A stretch of DNA of 64,000 nt from positions 56,510 through 120,509 of the forward strand of contig DATBLE010000019.1 of assembly GCA_036555585.1 (NCBI GenBank), in the 5' to 3' direction. The DNA is from DATBLE01 sp036555585 (GTDB lineage: Bacteria > Actinomycetota > Thermoleophilia > Gaiellales > Gaiellaceae). Below, in pieces: positions 40,172-47,608 of this stretch (position 1 is its first letter; the number at the start of each line of letters is the position of its first letter). Under the pieces are notes generated by a model. The model did no database searches. It was given only the letters and a program-made list of their open reading frames with translations, and was not told where the DNA came from. The translations under genes and the position numbers were made by a program.

Positions 40172-40741
40172 ATGGCGCGCGCCGTGCTCGTCGTCGTTCT
40201 CGTGCTCGCCGCCGGGGGAGCGGCATCCGCGGGCGTCGCCGACAAGCCCCTTCCCGGCCGGCCGCCGATCTCCAAGGGCCGGAGCGCTGCGACGACGGTC
40301 CGCGTCAGCGCGCTCGCCCAGCTCGAGCAGCAGGTTTTCCGCGACGTCAACCGCCAGCGCGTCCAGCACGGTCTCGTTCCGCTTCGGGTCAACCGGCACC
40401 TCGGCACGGTGGCGCGCAGCCACTCCCTGGCGATGGCCGAGCACGGGTTCTTCGCCCACGAGGCCTATGACGGGTCGGCGTTCTGGCTGCGGATCAAGGC
40501 GGCCTATCCGGCCCTCGCAGGTCGAACCTGGTCGGTCGGCGAGAACCTGGCGTGGGCCTCGCCCGAGCTGACCGCCGAGCACGCGGTCGACATGTGGCTG
40601 GCCAGCCCGCAGCATCGCCAGAACATGCTCGCGCCCCGCTGGCGCGAGGTCGGCATCGGGATCGTCCGCGCACTGGGCGCGCCCGGCGTCTACGAGGGGC
40701 TCGACGTCACCATCGTCACCGCCGACTTCGGCGTCCGGTAG
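40172..40741 (+). CDS. Secreted CAP (SCP/PR1) domain protein
   Basis: Protein of 189 residues with a signal peptide (MARAVLVVVLVLAAGGAASA). CAP core: VNRQRVQHGLVPLRVNRHLG, then ARSHSLAMAEHGFFAHE with the cavity His, ENLAWASPELTAEHAVDMW and SPQHRQNMLAPRWREVGIG. These extracellular proteins bind lipids or act in the wall; activity not predictable. A tRNA cluster begins 60 bp downstream. Confidence 0.88.
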   Translation: MARAVLVVVLVLAAGGAASAGVADKPLPGRPPISKGRSAATTVRVSALAQLEQQVFRDVNRQRVQHGLVPLRVNRHLGTVARSHSLAMAEHGFFAHEAYDGSAFWLRIKAAYPALAGRTWSVGENLAWASPELTAEHAVDMWLASPQHRQNMLAPRWREVGIGIVRALGAPGVYEGLDVTIVTADFGVR

Positions 40742-40801
40742 CGCGGGGGAAACGGGCCGCCCTGTCGATCGCGGCGGCGGGCAGCGCTACGCTCTTCCGA
40801 C

Positions 40802-40874
40802 GCGCCTGTAGCTCAGGGGACAGAGCGGCGGCCTTCTAAGCCGCGGGTCGGGGGTTCGAATCCTCCCAGGCGCA
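40802..40874 (+). tRNA. tRNA-Arg (anticodon TCT)
   Basis: 73 nt: acceptor GCGCCTG/CAGGCGC with discriminator A, anticodon stem GCGGC/GCCGC, loop CTTCTAA. TACGCT ends 8 nt before the gene. No encoded CCA. Confidence 0.93.
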
Positions 40875-40880
40875 CCTCGT

Positions 40881-41312
40881 TTGAAGGCGCCGAGCACATC
40901 GATCCAGAGCCTGACGGCCTTGGCCTGCGGCTTTCACGAGAGCGACGACTCGGCCGATCCGGATCGTCTCGCCGAGTGGATCCACGAGGACGCGGAGATG
41001 TCGCTCGCAATGACCCATTTCGAGCTCGTGCGGGGAAAGCGCGCGATCATGGACGCTCTCTACCGGGAGCGCGAATCGGTGATCTACAGCGCCCGGGTGG
41101 AGCGTCACGAATGGCTCGACGAGACCACGCTCCTCGTACGCGGCCAGGTGCGCTACGCAGTCGCGGAGAGAGGTGTGACCCAGGCGACGATCTGGTGGAT
41201 CGACGAGTTCCGCGACGGGCTGCTCTGGCGCGTGCGCGCCTTCAAGGAGGAGAACGCCGCCCGAGCGGCGCACGCGGATGCCTCGAAGTCCGCCGGGAAC
41301 GGTCGAGGCTAG
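40881..41312 (+). CDS. NTF2-like (SnoaL-type) protein
   Basis: Protein of 143 residues fitting a small NTF2-like alpha+beta barrel: helices around LTALACGFHESDD and LAEWIHEDAEMSL, then strands VRGKRAIMDALYRERESVIY, VERHEWLDETTLLVRGQVRY and TIWWIDEFRDGLLWRVRAF. Members bind or isomerise small molecules. TTG 40881 is the only reasonable start, 7 nt after tRNA-Arg, so it may be transcribed with the tRNA. Function unknown. Confidence 0.6.
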   Translation: MKAPSTSIQSLTALACGFHESDDSADPDRLAEWIHEDAEMSLAMTHFELVRGKRAIMDALYRERESVIYSARVERHEWLDETTLLVRGQVRYAVAERGVTQATIWWIDEFRDGLLWRVRAFKEENAARAAHADASKSAGNGRG

Positions 41313-41326
41313 ACTGATGTCTCCGC

Positions 41327-41400
41327 GGTGGCCGTAGCTCAATTGGTAGAGCCCCGGGTTGTGGTCCCGGTGGTTGTGGGTTCGAGTCCCATCGGTCACC
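41327..41400 (+). tRNA. tRNA-His (anticodon GTG)
   Basis: 74 nt including the extra G-1 (41327) that pairs with discriminator C at 41400, the hallmark of tRNA-His. Acceptor GTGGCCG/CGGTCAC, anticodon stem CCGGG/CCCGG, loop TTGTGGT. TAGACT at 41310-41315 is a likely -10 box. Confidence 0.93.
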
Positions 41401-41410
41401 TTTCGACCGT

Positions 41411-41482
41411 GGCCCCGTAGCTCAGCGGACAGAGCGGCAGCCTTCGAAGCTGCGTGCGGAGGTTCGACTCCTCCCGGGGCCG
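41411..41482 (+). tRNA. tRNA-Arg (anticodon TCG)
   Basis: 72 nt: acceptor GGCCCCG/CGGGGCC with discriminator G, anticodon stem GCAGC/GCTGC, loop CTTCGAA. It follows tRNA-His by 10 nt and is probably cut from the same transcript. Confidence 0.92.
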
Positions 41483-41531
41483 TCCACCTCTGGTTTGGTA
41501 ACCGGTCAAGACCTTTTGGTAGTGTCGCGAC

Positions 41532-42227
41532 ATGCGCCGAGTCGCGGTGGTCGCGGTCGCTCTCGTGGCGATCACGCTCGTTCCCTCCGTCCAGGCGAAG
41601 CCGACCGTCCCGCCGGCCGATCGAGCCGCGGTCGACCGCCTCCTCGACGTCTTCGTGCCGGCGGCGATCGCTCGCCGTCACTCCGAGCGCGCGTGGCCGC
41701 TCACCACGCCGACGATGCGCCAGGGGACCGAGCGGGCGGACTGGGCGAAGGGATTCCTGCCGGTCACGCCGTTCCCGGTGATCGGCACGAGCTTCCACGG
41801 CTGGACGCTCGACCAGTCCTCGCGGAACCGCGCCGACCTCGTCCTCCTCGTCCACCTGCGCAAGGGCGGCCCGGTCGGAGCGGTGTCGTTCGACATCACG
41901 GTGCGGAAGATCCACGGGCGGTGGCTGGTCGACTCGGCAGTCCCCGCCGCGACCTTCGCGGCTGCGGGGTCGAGCTCGAAGATCCTCGCCCAGCCCGACT
42001 TCGGGCCGGGCGGCGCGGCTGCGTATTCGAAGGTTGCCTACTCGAGGACCGGGCGCGTGTCCGCGAAGTGGATCCTGATCATCCCGGCGATCCTGCTCGG
42101 CCTCGTCGTGGTGACGCCGGTCGCCGTGATCGGTGCCCACCACGTTCGCGACCGGCGCGTCCGGCGTGCGAGGGCGGAGGACGACCGCCGCCGCGTGTTT
42201 AGAAACCTGCCGGAACGGCCAAACTAG
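41532..42227 (+). CDS. Exported membrane-anchored protein of unknown function
   Basis: Protein of 231 residues: signal peptide MRRVAVVAVALVAITLVPSVQA, an extracytoplasmic domain (about residues 25-170) with strands VGAVSFDITVRKIHGRWLVDS, then one C-terminal helix WILIIPAILLGLVVVTPVAV and a basic cytoplasmic tail (RDRRVRRARAEDDRRR). The topology suits a single-pass envelope protein. TAGTGT (41520-41525) lies 6 nt before the ATG. No family recognised; it follows the tRNA cluster. Confidence 0.65.
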   Translation: MRRVAVVAVALVAITLVPSVQAKPTVPPADRAAVDRLLDVFVPAAIARRHSERAWPLTTPTMRQGTERADWAKGFLPVTPFPVIGTSFHGWTLDQSSRNRADLVLLVHLRKGGPVGAVSFDITVRKIHGRWLVDSAVPAATFAAAGSSSKILAQPDFGPGGAAAYSKVAYSRTGRVSAKWILIIPAILLGLVVVTPVAVIGAHHVRDRRVRRARAEDDRRRVFRNLPERPN

Positions 42228-42342
42228 CTCCGTCGAAGGGGTGGCGCACCTCAACCTCCCTCTCCCGGGAACAACCGGCGCTCGATCACTGGGGGAATCG
42301 TCGGGCGTCGGGCGTCCAGCGCCACCCCTTCCTCTTCGTCGA

Positions 42343-42375
42343 AAAAGTCCGGGCGCTCCGCGCCCGAGGACTTTT
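42343..42375. terminator. Bidirectional terminator
   Basis: Hairpin of 8 bp outer arms AAAAGTCC/GGACTTTT and 6 bp inner arms GGGCGC/GCGCCC (3 nt loop, 2 nt bulge); T runs lie on both sides. Sits 115 nt after the membrane-anchored protein gene. In the same gap another perfect 9 bp hairpin lies at 42416-42439. Confidence 0.6.
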
Positions 42376-42451
42376 CGCCGGTTGAACCGCGCGGCCGGCC
42401 GAGAGCGCCAGTGAGCCGCAGCCGCCATGTCGGCTGCGGCGGCAATCTCTG

Positions 42452-42479
42452 GGGACAGACCCCATCCGGGGTCTGTCCC
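42452..42479. repeat. GGGACAGACCCC palindrome, perfect 12 bp hairpin
   Basis: Perfect 12 bp arms (42452-42463 and 42468-42479) with loop ATCC. A member combining the GGGACAG and AGACCCC cores of the dispersed palindrome family. Confidence 0.65.
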
Positions 42480-42503
42480 TGCAGGCTGATCGCGCGGCGG
42501 CTC

Positions 42504-42509
42504 TATCCT
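42504..42509 (+). promoter_or_regulatory. -10 box TATCCT of tRNA-Leu
   Basis: TATCCT lies 8 nt before the first base of tRNA-Leu. Confidence 0.45.
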
Positions 42510-42517
42510 GCTTCCAC

Positions 42518-42603
42518 GCGGGCGTGGTGGAACTGGGAGACACGCCGGGTTTAGGTCCCGGTGGGGCGCGAGCCCCGTGGGGGTTCGAATCCCTCCGCCC
42601 GCA
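42518..42603 (+). tRNA. tRNA-Leu (anticodon TAG)
   Basis: 86 nt with the long variable arm of class II tRNAs. Acceptor GCGGGCG/CGCCCGC, discriminator A, anticodon stem CCGGG/CCCGG, loop TTTAGGT, variable-arm hairpin GGGGC-GCGA-GCCCC. No encoded CCA. Confidence 0.93.
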
Positions 42604-42684
42604 CAGACCTCGCGGCCGCGACCGACACGGCGGGCGCGGCCACGGGCCGCTGCTGAGGTGCGAGCGCAGTTGGGGAAGGGGGCC

Positions 42685-42713
42685 CATGGGGGAAACCGGC
42701 TGTTTCCCCCATG
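42685..42713. repeat. Perfect 12 bp hairpin between tRNA-Leu and tig
   Basis: Arms CATGGGGGAAAC (42685-42696) and GTTTCCCCCATG (42702-42713), loop CGGCT. Ends 37 nt before the tig -10 box. May terminate the tRNA transcript; no T run. Confidence 0.5.
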
Positions 42714-42762
42714 CGAGCGAGCTCGCGCCGCAGGCGCGGCGAGCGTGGCTACGATGGCCCCG

Positions 42763-44118
42763 ATGCCCGCGCACGTCGAGGAGTTGCCCGAGAACAAGGT
42801 TCGGCTGAGCGTCGACGTACCGGCGCACGACGTGCAGCACGCGGTCGAGCACGCCGCGTCCGATCTCTCCACCTCGGTGAAGATCCCCGGGTTCCGCAAG
42901 GGCAAGGTGCCGATGCCGGTGCTCGTCTCCCGGATCGGCAAGGAACGCCTCTACTCCGAGGCGGTGGAGAGCCACATCGAGGGCTGGTACCGGAACGCCC
43001 TCGTCGGCACGCGCATCCGGCCCGTTGCCCGGCCGGAGTACGACTACGAGCTCCCGGCGGCGCCCGACCAGGACTTCAGCTTCACCGCCACCGTTCTGGT
43101 CCAGCCGAGGGTCGAGGTCGCCGACTGGAAGAGCCTCCAGGTGCCGCATGCAGACGTGGACGTCCCGCCCGAGCTCGTCGACGAGCAGCTGGAGGCGCTC
43201 CGCTTCGCGGTCGCAGAGCTGGCGCCTGCCGAGCGCCCGGTGCAGGAGGGAGACACTGTCGTCGTCGACCTCGTCCAGGAGGGAGGCGAGGCGCAGCGCG
43301 ACTACGTCGTCGAGGTCGGCAGCGGGCGCGTGCTCGAAGAGATCGAGGAGGGCCTGCTCGGGATGTCGGCCGGCGAGACCAGGGCGGTCGAGATCGAGGT
43401 TGCCGACGAACAGACGGCCACGATCGAGATCGCGCTCAAGGACGTGAAGGAGAAGATCCTCCCGCCCGTCGACGACGACCTGGCCAGAGCCGCGAGCGAG
43501 TTCGACACGCTGGCGGAGCTTCGCGCCGATCTCGAGCAGAGGATCGGCGAGCAGATCGAGGAGGAGGTCGAGACGCAGTTCCGCGCCGCGGCCGCGGACA
43601 CGCTCGTCGACGCCTCGAGCATCGAGCCCTCCGCCGCGCTCGTCGATGCGCGCACCCGCGAGCTGCTCGCAGGGCTCGTCCAGTCGCTCGAGCGCCGCGG
43701 CATCTCTCCGGAGACCTACCTGGCCGTGTCCAACCAGACCCCGCAGCAGCTCGAGGAGCGCCTGCGCGCCGAGGCGGCTCGCTCGGTCGCGCGCGAGCTC
43801 GCGCTGGAGGCGGTCGCGGACAAGGCTGCCCTCGAGGTCACCGACGACGAGCTGCGGGAGTTCGTCCGCGAGCACGCCGAGGGCGAAGGCGACCAGGCCG
43901 AAGAGGTCGTCGAGCAGGTGTTCGCGAGCGGCCGGCACGAGCTCCTGCGCGAGGACCTGCGGATGCGCAAGGCGCTCGACCTCGTCGTCGCCGAGGTCGA
44001 GCGGATTCCGGTCGAGCTCGCCCAGGCGCGCGAGAAACTCTGGACGCCCGACAAAGGAGCGGCCGCTCCCGAGACGAAGCTGTGGACCCCCGGCCATCCT
44101 GCTTCGCAGGATGGCTAG
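42763..44118 (+). CDS. tig: Trigger factor
   Basis: Ribosome-bound chaperone and prolyl isomerase of about 451 residues. The N-terminal ribosome-docking region contains VKIPGFRKGKVPMPVL (the GFRxGKxP signature); a PPIase domain with VQEGDTVVVDLVQEGGE follows; the C-terminal part is helical. ATG 42763 is preferred over ATG 42754 because TACGAT (42750-42755) lies 7 nt before it. The last 25 residues repeat KLWTP twice, and a 9 bp palindrome is built into the last codons (44093-44115). Heads the tig-clpP-clpX quality-control cluster. Confidence 0.93.
   Translation: MPAHVEELPENKVRLSVDVPAHDVQHAVEHAASDLSTSVKIPGFRKGKVPMPVLVSRIGKERLYSEAVESHIEGWYRNALVGTRIRPVARPEYDYELPAAPDQDFSFTATVLVQPRVEVADWKSLQVPHADVDVPPELVDEQLEALRFAVAELAPAERPVQEGDTVVVDLVQEGGEAQRDYVVEVGSGRVLEEIEEGLLGMSAGETRAVEIEVADEQTATIEIALKDVKEKILPPVDDDLARAASEFDTLAELRADLEQRIGEQIEEEVETQFRAAAADTLVDASSIEPSAALVDARTRELLAGLVQSLERRGISPETYLAVSNQTPQQLEERLRAEAARSVARELALEAVADKAALEVTDDELREFVREHAEGEGDQAEEVVEQVFASGRHELLREDLRMRKALDLVVAEVERIPVELAQAREKLWTPDKGAAAPETKLWTPGHPASQDG
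44093..44115 (+). repeat. 9 bp palindrome at the 3' end of tig
   Basis: GCCATCCTG (44093-44101) pairs perfectly with CAGGATGGC (44107-44115), loop CTTCG. It codes the last residues GHPASQDG and ends next to the stop. May stabilise or end the tig message, or be a small palindrome inserted in frame. Confidence 0.5.
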
Positions 44119-44129
44119 AAGGAGAGACG

Positions 44130-44195
44130 ATGACCCGATATCGCAGCGAGAACACTTCTAGCCATTTCCCGACCAGCGGGAGGGAAATGGCATGA
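44130..44195 (+). CDS. Leader ORF of 21 codons overlapping the clpP start
   Basis: ATG 44130 has a strong AAGGAG (44119-44124) at ideal spacing. The 21-residue peptide starts MTRYRSENTS and ends GREMA; its stop TGA (44193-44195) overlaps the clpP ATG as ATGA. The ORF runs through the hairpin at 44161-44191 that covers the clpP ribosome site, so translating ribosomes would open it. The peptide itself matches no family I know. Its translation, rather than its product, is probably what matters. Confidence 0.55.
   Translation: MTRYRSENTSSHFPTSGREMA
44161..44191 (+). promoter_or_regulatory. Hairpin sequestering the clpP ribosome-binding site
   Basis: Perfect 10 bp stem GCCATTTCCC/GGGAAATGGC (44161-44170 with 44182-44191), 11 nt loop. 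The clpP Shine-Dalgarno GGGAGGG spans loop and 3' arm, and the ATG follows the stem directly. Looks like translational control coupled to the leader ORF; a thermosensor is another possibility. Confidence 0.6.
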
Positions 44196-44776
44196 GCCCG
44201 TTGATCCCGATGGTGATCGAGCAGACCTCGCGCGGCGAGCGTGCGTTCGACATCTACTCGCGCTTGCTGAACGAACGCATCATCTTCCTCGGCACCCCGA
44301 TCGACGACCAGATCGCAAACCTGATCGTCGCGCAGCTCTTGCACCTCGAGTCCGAGGATCCCGACAAGGACATCTCGATCTACATCAACTCGCCGGGCGG
44401 ATCGGTCTACTCGGGGCTGGCGATCTACGACACGATGCAGTTCATCAAGCCGGACGTGCAGACCATCTGCGTCGGGATCGCGATGAGCATGGGCGCCTTG
44501 CTGCTCGCGGGGGGCACGAAGGGAAAGCGCATGGCGCTGCCGAATGCCAAGATCCTGATCCACCAGGTCTGGGGCGGGTTCCAGGGGCAGGCGACCGACA
44601 TCGAGATCCATGCCCGTGAGACGATTGCCCTGAAGCGGAAGATGGAAGAGATCATGTCCAAGCACACCGACCAGCCGCTCGAGAAGGTCTCGAAGGACAT
44701 GGAACGCGACTACTTCATGAGCTCCGAGGAGGCGAAGGACTACGGGCTCATCGACCAGGTGATCGAGCACCGCTGA
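44192..44776 (+). CDS. clpP: ATP-dependent Clp protease proteolytic subunit
   Basis: Serine protease ring of 194 residues. Catalytic Ser99 in GIAMSMGALLL, His124 in KILIHQVWGG and the Asp downstream in DYFMSSEEAKDYG form the triad; INSPGGSVYSGLAIYD is the conserved N-terminal region. ATG 44192 is fixed by family length and sits against the RBS hairpin. Works with the ClpX unfoldase encoded 43 nt downstream. Translation appears controlled by the leader ORF. Confidence 0.96.
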   Translation: MSPLIPMVIEQTSRGERAFDIYSRLLNERIIFLGTPIDDQIANLIVAQLLHLESEDPDKDISIYINSPGGSVYSGLAIYDTMQFIKPDVQTICVGIAMSMGALLLAGGTKGKRMALPNAKILIHQVWGGFQGQATDIEIHARETIALKRKMEEIMSKHTDQPLEKVSKDMERDYFMSSEEAKDYGLIDQVIEHR

Positions 44777-44819
44777 TCGAGGGCTAGGCGGGAAAGGGAA
44801 ATCGAGGTACAACGAGACC

Positions 44820-46100
44820 ATGGCGCGGGCGTCCGAGGGGAACGAGCAGCTTCTCTGCAGCTTCTGCGGCAAGAGCCAGCGGCAGGTCAAGAAGCTGATC
44901 GCAGGGCCCGGCGTCTACATCTGCGACGAGTGCATCGACCTCTGCAACGAGATCATCGACGAGGAGCTCACCGCTCCCGCGCATCTCGACCTCGACAATC
45001 TTCCGCGCCCGACCGAGATCCACACGCTGCTGAACGAGTACGTGGTCAGCCAGGAGACGGCGAAGCGCACGCTCGCCGTCGCCGTCTACAACCACTACAA
45101 GCGCGTGCAGATGGGCTCGGCCGACGACGACGTCGAGCTGCAGAAGTCGAACATCCTCCTGCTCGGCCCCACCGGCTGCGGCAAGACCTACCTCGCGCAG
45201 ACGCTCGCGCGGATCCTCAACGTCCCGTTCGCGATCGCCGACGCCACGGCGCTGACCGAGGCCGGCTACGTGGGCGAGGACGTCGAGAACATCCTGCTCA
45301 AGCTGATCCAGGCGGCCGACTTCGACATCAAGAAGGCCGAGACCGGGATCATCTACATCGACGAGGTCGACAAGATCGCGCGCAAGGCGGACAACCCGTC
45401 GATCACGCGTGACGTGTCGGGCGAGGGCGTCCAGCAGGCGCTCCTGAAGATCCTCGAGGGAACGGTCGCGTCGGTGCCGCCGCAGGGCGGGCGCAAGCAC
45501 CCGCACCAGGAGTTCCTCTCGATCGACACCACCAACATCCTCTTCATCTGCGGCGGCGCGTTCGCCGGCCTGGAGAAGATCATCGCCCGGCGGATCGGCA
45601 AGAACGCCGTCGGCTTCGGCGCCGAGATCCACTCGAAGCACTCGCAAGAGGGCTCCGAGCTGCTCGCCCAGGTGATGCCGGAGGACCTGCTCTCCTACGG
45701 GTTGATCCCGGAGTTCATCGGCCGACTGCCCGTCGTCTCCGCCGTGCACCAGCTGCTCCGCGACGACCTGGTCAAGATCCTCGAGGAGCCGAAGAACGCG
45801 CTCGTCAAGCAGTACCAGCGCTTCTTCAACTACGACTCGATCGAGCTCGTCTTCACCGACGACGCCCTCTGGGAGATCGCCGACAAGGCGCTCGAGCGCG
45901 AGACCGGGGCGCGCGGGCTGCGCTCGATCATCGAGAACGCGCTGCTCGACGTGATGTTCGAGCTGCCCTCGCGCAAGGACGTCTCCAAGTGCGTGATCAC
46001 CAAGGAGACGATCCAGAAGGGCCTGAAGCCGACGCTGGTGACCAGCGCCGGCGCCGCCGACGACGAGCTCGACGAGCTCGCGGCCGGCGAGAGCGCGTAG
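44820..46100 (+). CDS. clpX: ATP-dependent Clp protease ATP-binding subunit ClpX
   Basis: AAA+ unfoldase of 426 residues. N-terminal zinc-binding domain CSFCGKSQRQVKKLIAGPG with VYICDECIDLC, Walker A GPTGCGKTYLAQTLA, Walker B IIYIDEVDKIARK, pore loop GYVGEDVE and sensor 2 ETGARGLRSIIE. Recognises substrates and feeds them to ClpP. TACAAC before the ATG lacks the final T of the leaderless box. Confidence 0.96.
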   Translation: MARASEGNEQLLCSFCGKSQRQVKKLIAGPGVYICDECIDLCNEIIDEELTAPAHLDLDNLPRPTEIHTLLNEYVVSQETAKRTLAVAVYNHYKRVQMGSADDDVELQKSNILLLGPTGCGKTYLAQTLARILNVPFAIADATALTEAGYVGEDVENILLKLIQAADFDIKKAETGIIYIDEVDKIARKADNPSITRDVSGEGVQQALLKILEGTVASVPPQGGRKHPHQEFLSIDTTNILFICGGAFAGLEKIIARRIGKNAVGFGAEIHSKHSQEGSELLAQVMPEDLLSYGLIPEFIGRLPVVSAVHQLLRDDLVKILEEPKNALVKQYQRFFNYDSIELVFTDDALWEIADKALERETGARGLRSIIENALLDVMFELPSRKDVSKCVITKETIQKGLKPTLVTSAGAADDELDELAAGESA

Positions 46101-46110
46101 ACTCGCGCGC

Positions 46111-46533
46111 GTGGACGCAGGCGACACCTTCGGCCCCAGCAGCTGGCTGGAGGTCACGCAGGAGCGGATCGACCAGTTCGCCGACGCCACCGGCGACCAC
46201 CAGTGGATCCACGTCGACCCGGAAAGGGCCGCTCAGGGACCGTTCGGGACGACGATCGCGCACGGCTTCCTGACGCTCTCGCTGCTGATCGAGTTCATCG
46301 AGGAGGTGCGCCCGTCGAGCGGGGAGTTCCGGATGGGGATCAACTACGGCGTGAACAAGGTCCGCTTCCCGGCGCCGGTCCCGGTCGGTAGCCGCCTTCG
46401 CGCGCACTTCGAGGTGCTCGAGGTGACCGAGGTCGAGGGTGGCATCCAGGTGGTCACGAAGGGAACGGTCGAGCGCGAGGGCGAGGAGAAGCCCGTCTGC
46501 GTCGCCGAGATGGTCTCCCGGCACTACCGCTAG
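46111..46533 (+). CDS. MaoC-like (R)-hydratase
   Basis: Hot-dog-fold hydratase of 140 residues. The catalytic motif DATGDHQWIHVDPERA supplies Asp and His, followed by the oxyanion region GTTIAHGFLTLSLL. The family hydrates 2-enoyl-CoA, giving (R)-3-hydroxyacyl-CoA for fatty-acid or PHA metabolism. GTG 46111 lies 7 nt after TAGACT (46098-46103), predicted leaderless. Overlaps a palindromic repeat at its stop. Confidence 0.88.
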   Translation: MDAGDTFGPSSWLEVTQERIDQFADATGDHQWIHVDPERAAQGPFGTTIAHGFLTLSLLIEFIEEVRPSSGEFRMGINYGVNKVRFPAPVPVGSRLRAHFEVLEVTEVEGGIQVVTKGTVEREGEEKPVCVAEMVSRHYR

Positions 46534-46612
46534 GGTCTGACCCCGAAGGGGTCTGACCCTGAAGGCTTACCGCGCTTCCCCTGTGGGGCCAGACCCCTCC
46601 GGGGTCAGTCCC
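46532..46612. repeat. Two GGGTCTGACCC-type palindromes
   Basis: First hairpin 46532-46560 (AGGGTC/GACCCT outer arms), second 46585-46612 (GGGGCCAGACCCC, TCC, GGGGTCAGTCCC). They fill the 79 bp gap between the MaoC stop and the convergent GntR stop; the second touches the GntR stop codon. Confidence 0.65.
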
Positions 46613-47335
46613 TCAAGCTGAGCGAAGCTCGCCGGGCTGCCGGTCCTGCACCTGATCGAGGATCGTCTCCAGCATCCGGCCCGACGAGAGCACGTGCTCG
46701 CGTGCGAGCAGGCGGGCGCCCGAGGCGCTGCGGGCGGCGATCGCCTCGCGGATCGCCCGGTGCTGCGCGTCGTTCTGTGCATACAGGTGGTCGATGTCGA
46801 GGCCCGCGGCCCAGACGACGTGCGAGAAGAAGCTCCGCCGTGCGCTCTTCGCGAGCCGCTCGACGAACGGCGCGTCCGCGGCTGCGTAGATCACGTCGTG
46901 GAAGGCGTGGTTGGCCGAGACCCAGCTGGCCACCAGCGCGCCGTCCTGGGTGCCCTCCCGCGAGCGGCGTCGCAGCTCGAGCGTCAGCTCGGCGAAGTGC
47001 TTCTCGGCCGCGTCGAGCGAGGCCAGGCCCTCCTCGCCGATCCGCGGCGTGGCGAGCTCGGTCGCGAGGCTCTCGAGCTCGGCACGGACGCGGAACGCCT
47101 CTCGCAGCTCGTCGCGTGAGAGCGTGCGCACCCGGACGCCGCGGTTGGGCACGAACGAGACCAGTCCGAGCGCTGCCAGCCGCCGCAGCGCCTCGCGCAC
47201 CGGCGTGCGCGACACCTGGTACTGCTCGGAGAGCTGCTCCTGGCGGAGAACCGTTCCCGGTGCGATCTCGCCGGAGACGATCGCCTCCTCGAGCGCGAGC
47301 GCGAGGTCGTCGGCCTTCGTGCCGACCGTTGCCAT
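46613..47335 (-). CDS. GntR family regulator, FadR/FCD subfamily
   Basis: Protein of 240 residues. N-terminal winged helix: APGTVLRQEQLSEQYQVSRT then PVREALRRLAALGLV; C-terminal all-helical FCD sensor with NHAFHDVIYAAADAP and HLYAQNDAQHRAIREAI, whose His/Asp residues usually bind a metal and an organic acid. TACACT (minus strand, 47348-47343) is 7 nt before the ATG. It follows aceA in the same direction, so control of glyoxylate-shunt genes by a carboxylate is a plausible inference. Confidence 0.86.
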   Translation of the reverse strand: MATVGTKADDLALALEEAIVSGEIAPGTVLRQEQLSEQYQVSRTPVREALRRLAALGLVSFVPNRGVRVRTLSRDELREAFRVRAELESLATELATPRIGEEGLASLDAAEKHFAELTLELRRRSREGTQDGALVASWVSANHAFHDVIYAAADAPFVERLAKSARRSFFSHVVWAAGLDIDHLYAQNDAQHRAIREAIAARSASGARLLAREHVLSSGRMLETILDQVQDRQPGELRSA

Positions 47336-47356
47336 GTCGGTCAGTGTAGGCGGTGC

Positions 47357-47596
47357 TCAGCCCGCAGGAGGCGCGACCGCGTACGTGCAGTCGTCGATCC
47401 GGACGGGGACGAACGGCAACTGCCGCTCGCCGAGCCAGCCCTCGATCGCGTGCGCGAGCTGCTCCTCGTCGCAGTCCTCGACCTCGACGGCGACCTGGTC
47501 GTCGACGTCGACGAGCTCCGCCTTCAGTCCCTGCTCGGCCAGCGCCGCGACCAGCTCGGGGCCGTCGCTCTCCCTGGTCAGCTCAACGGTCGACAT
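47357..47596 (-). CDS. Small protein downstream of isocitrate lyase
   Basis: Protein of 79 residues, acidic, with alternating strand/helix pattern: MSTVELTRESDGPELVAAL, LKAELVDVDDQVAVEVEDCD and a Trp-containing helix HAIEGWLGERQ; ends DDCTYAVAPPAG. Two cysteines. It begins 12 nt after the aceA stop with GAGAGGAGAACGCG before its ATG, so it is co-expressed with aceA. No family recognised; an aceA-linked regulatory protein is possible. Confidence 0.6.
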   Translation of the reverse strand: MSTVELTRESDGPELVAALAEQGLKAELVDVDDQVAVEVEDCDEEQLAHAIEGWLGERQLPFVPVRIDDCTYAVAPPAG

Positions 47597-47608
47597 CGCG
47601 TTCTCCTC

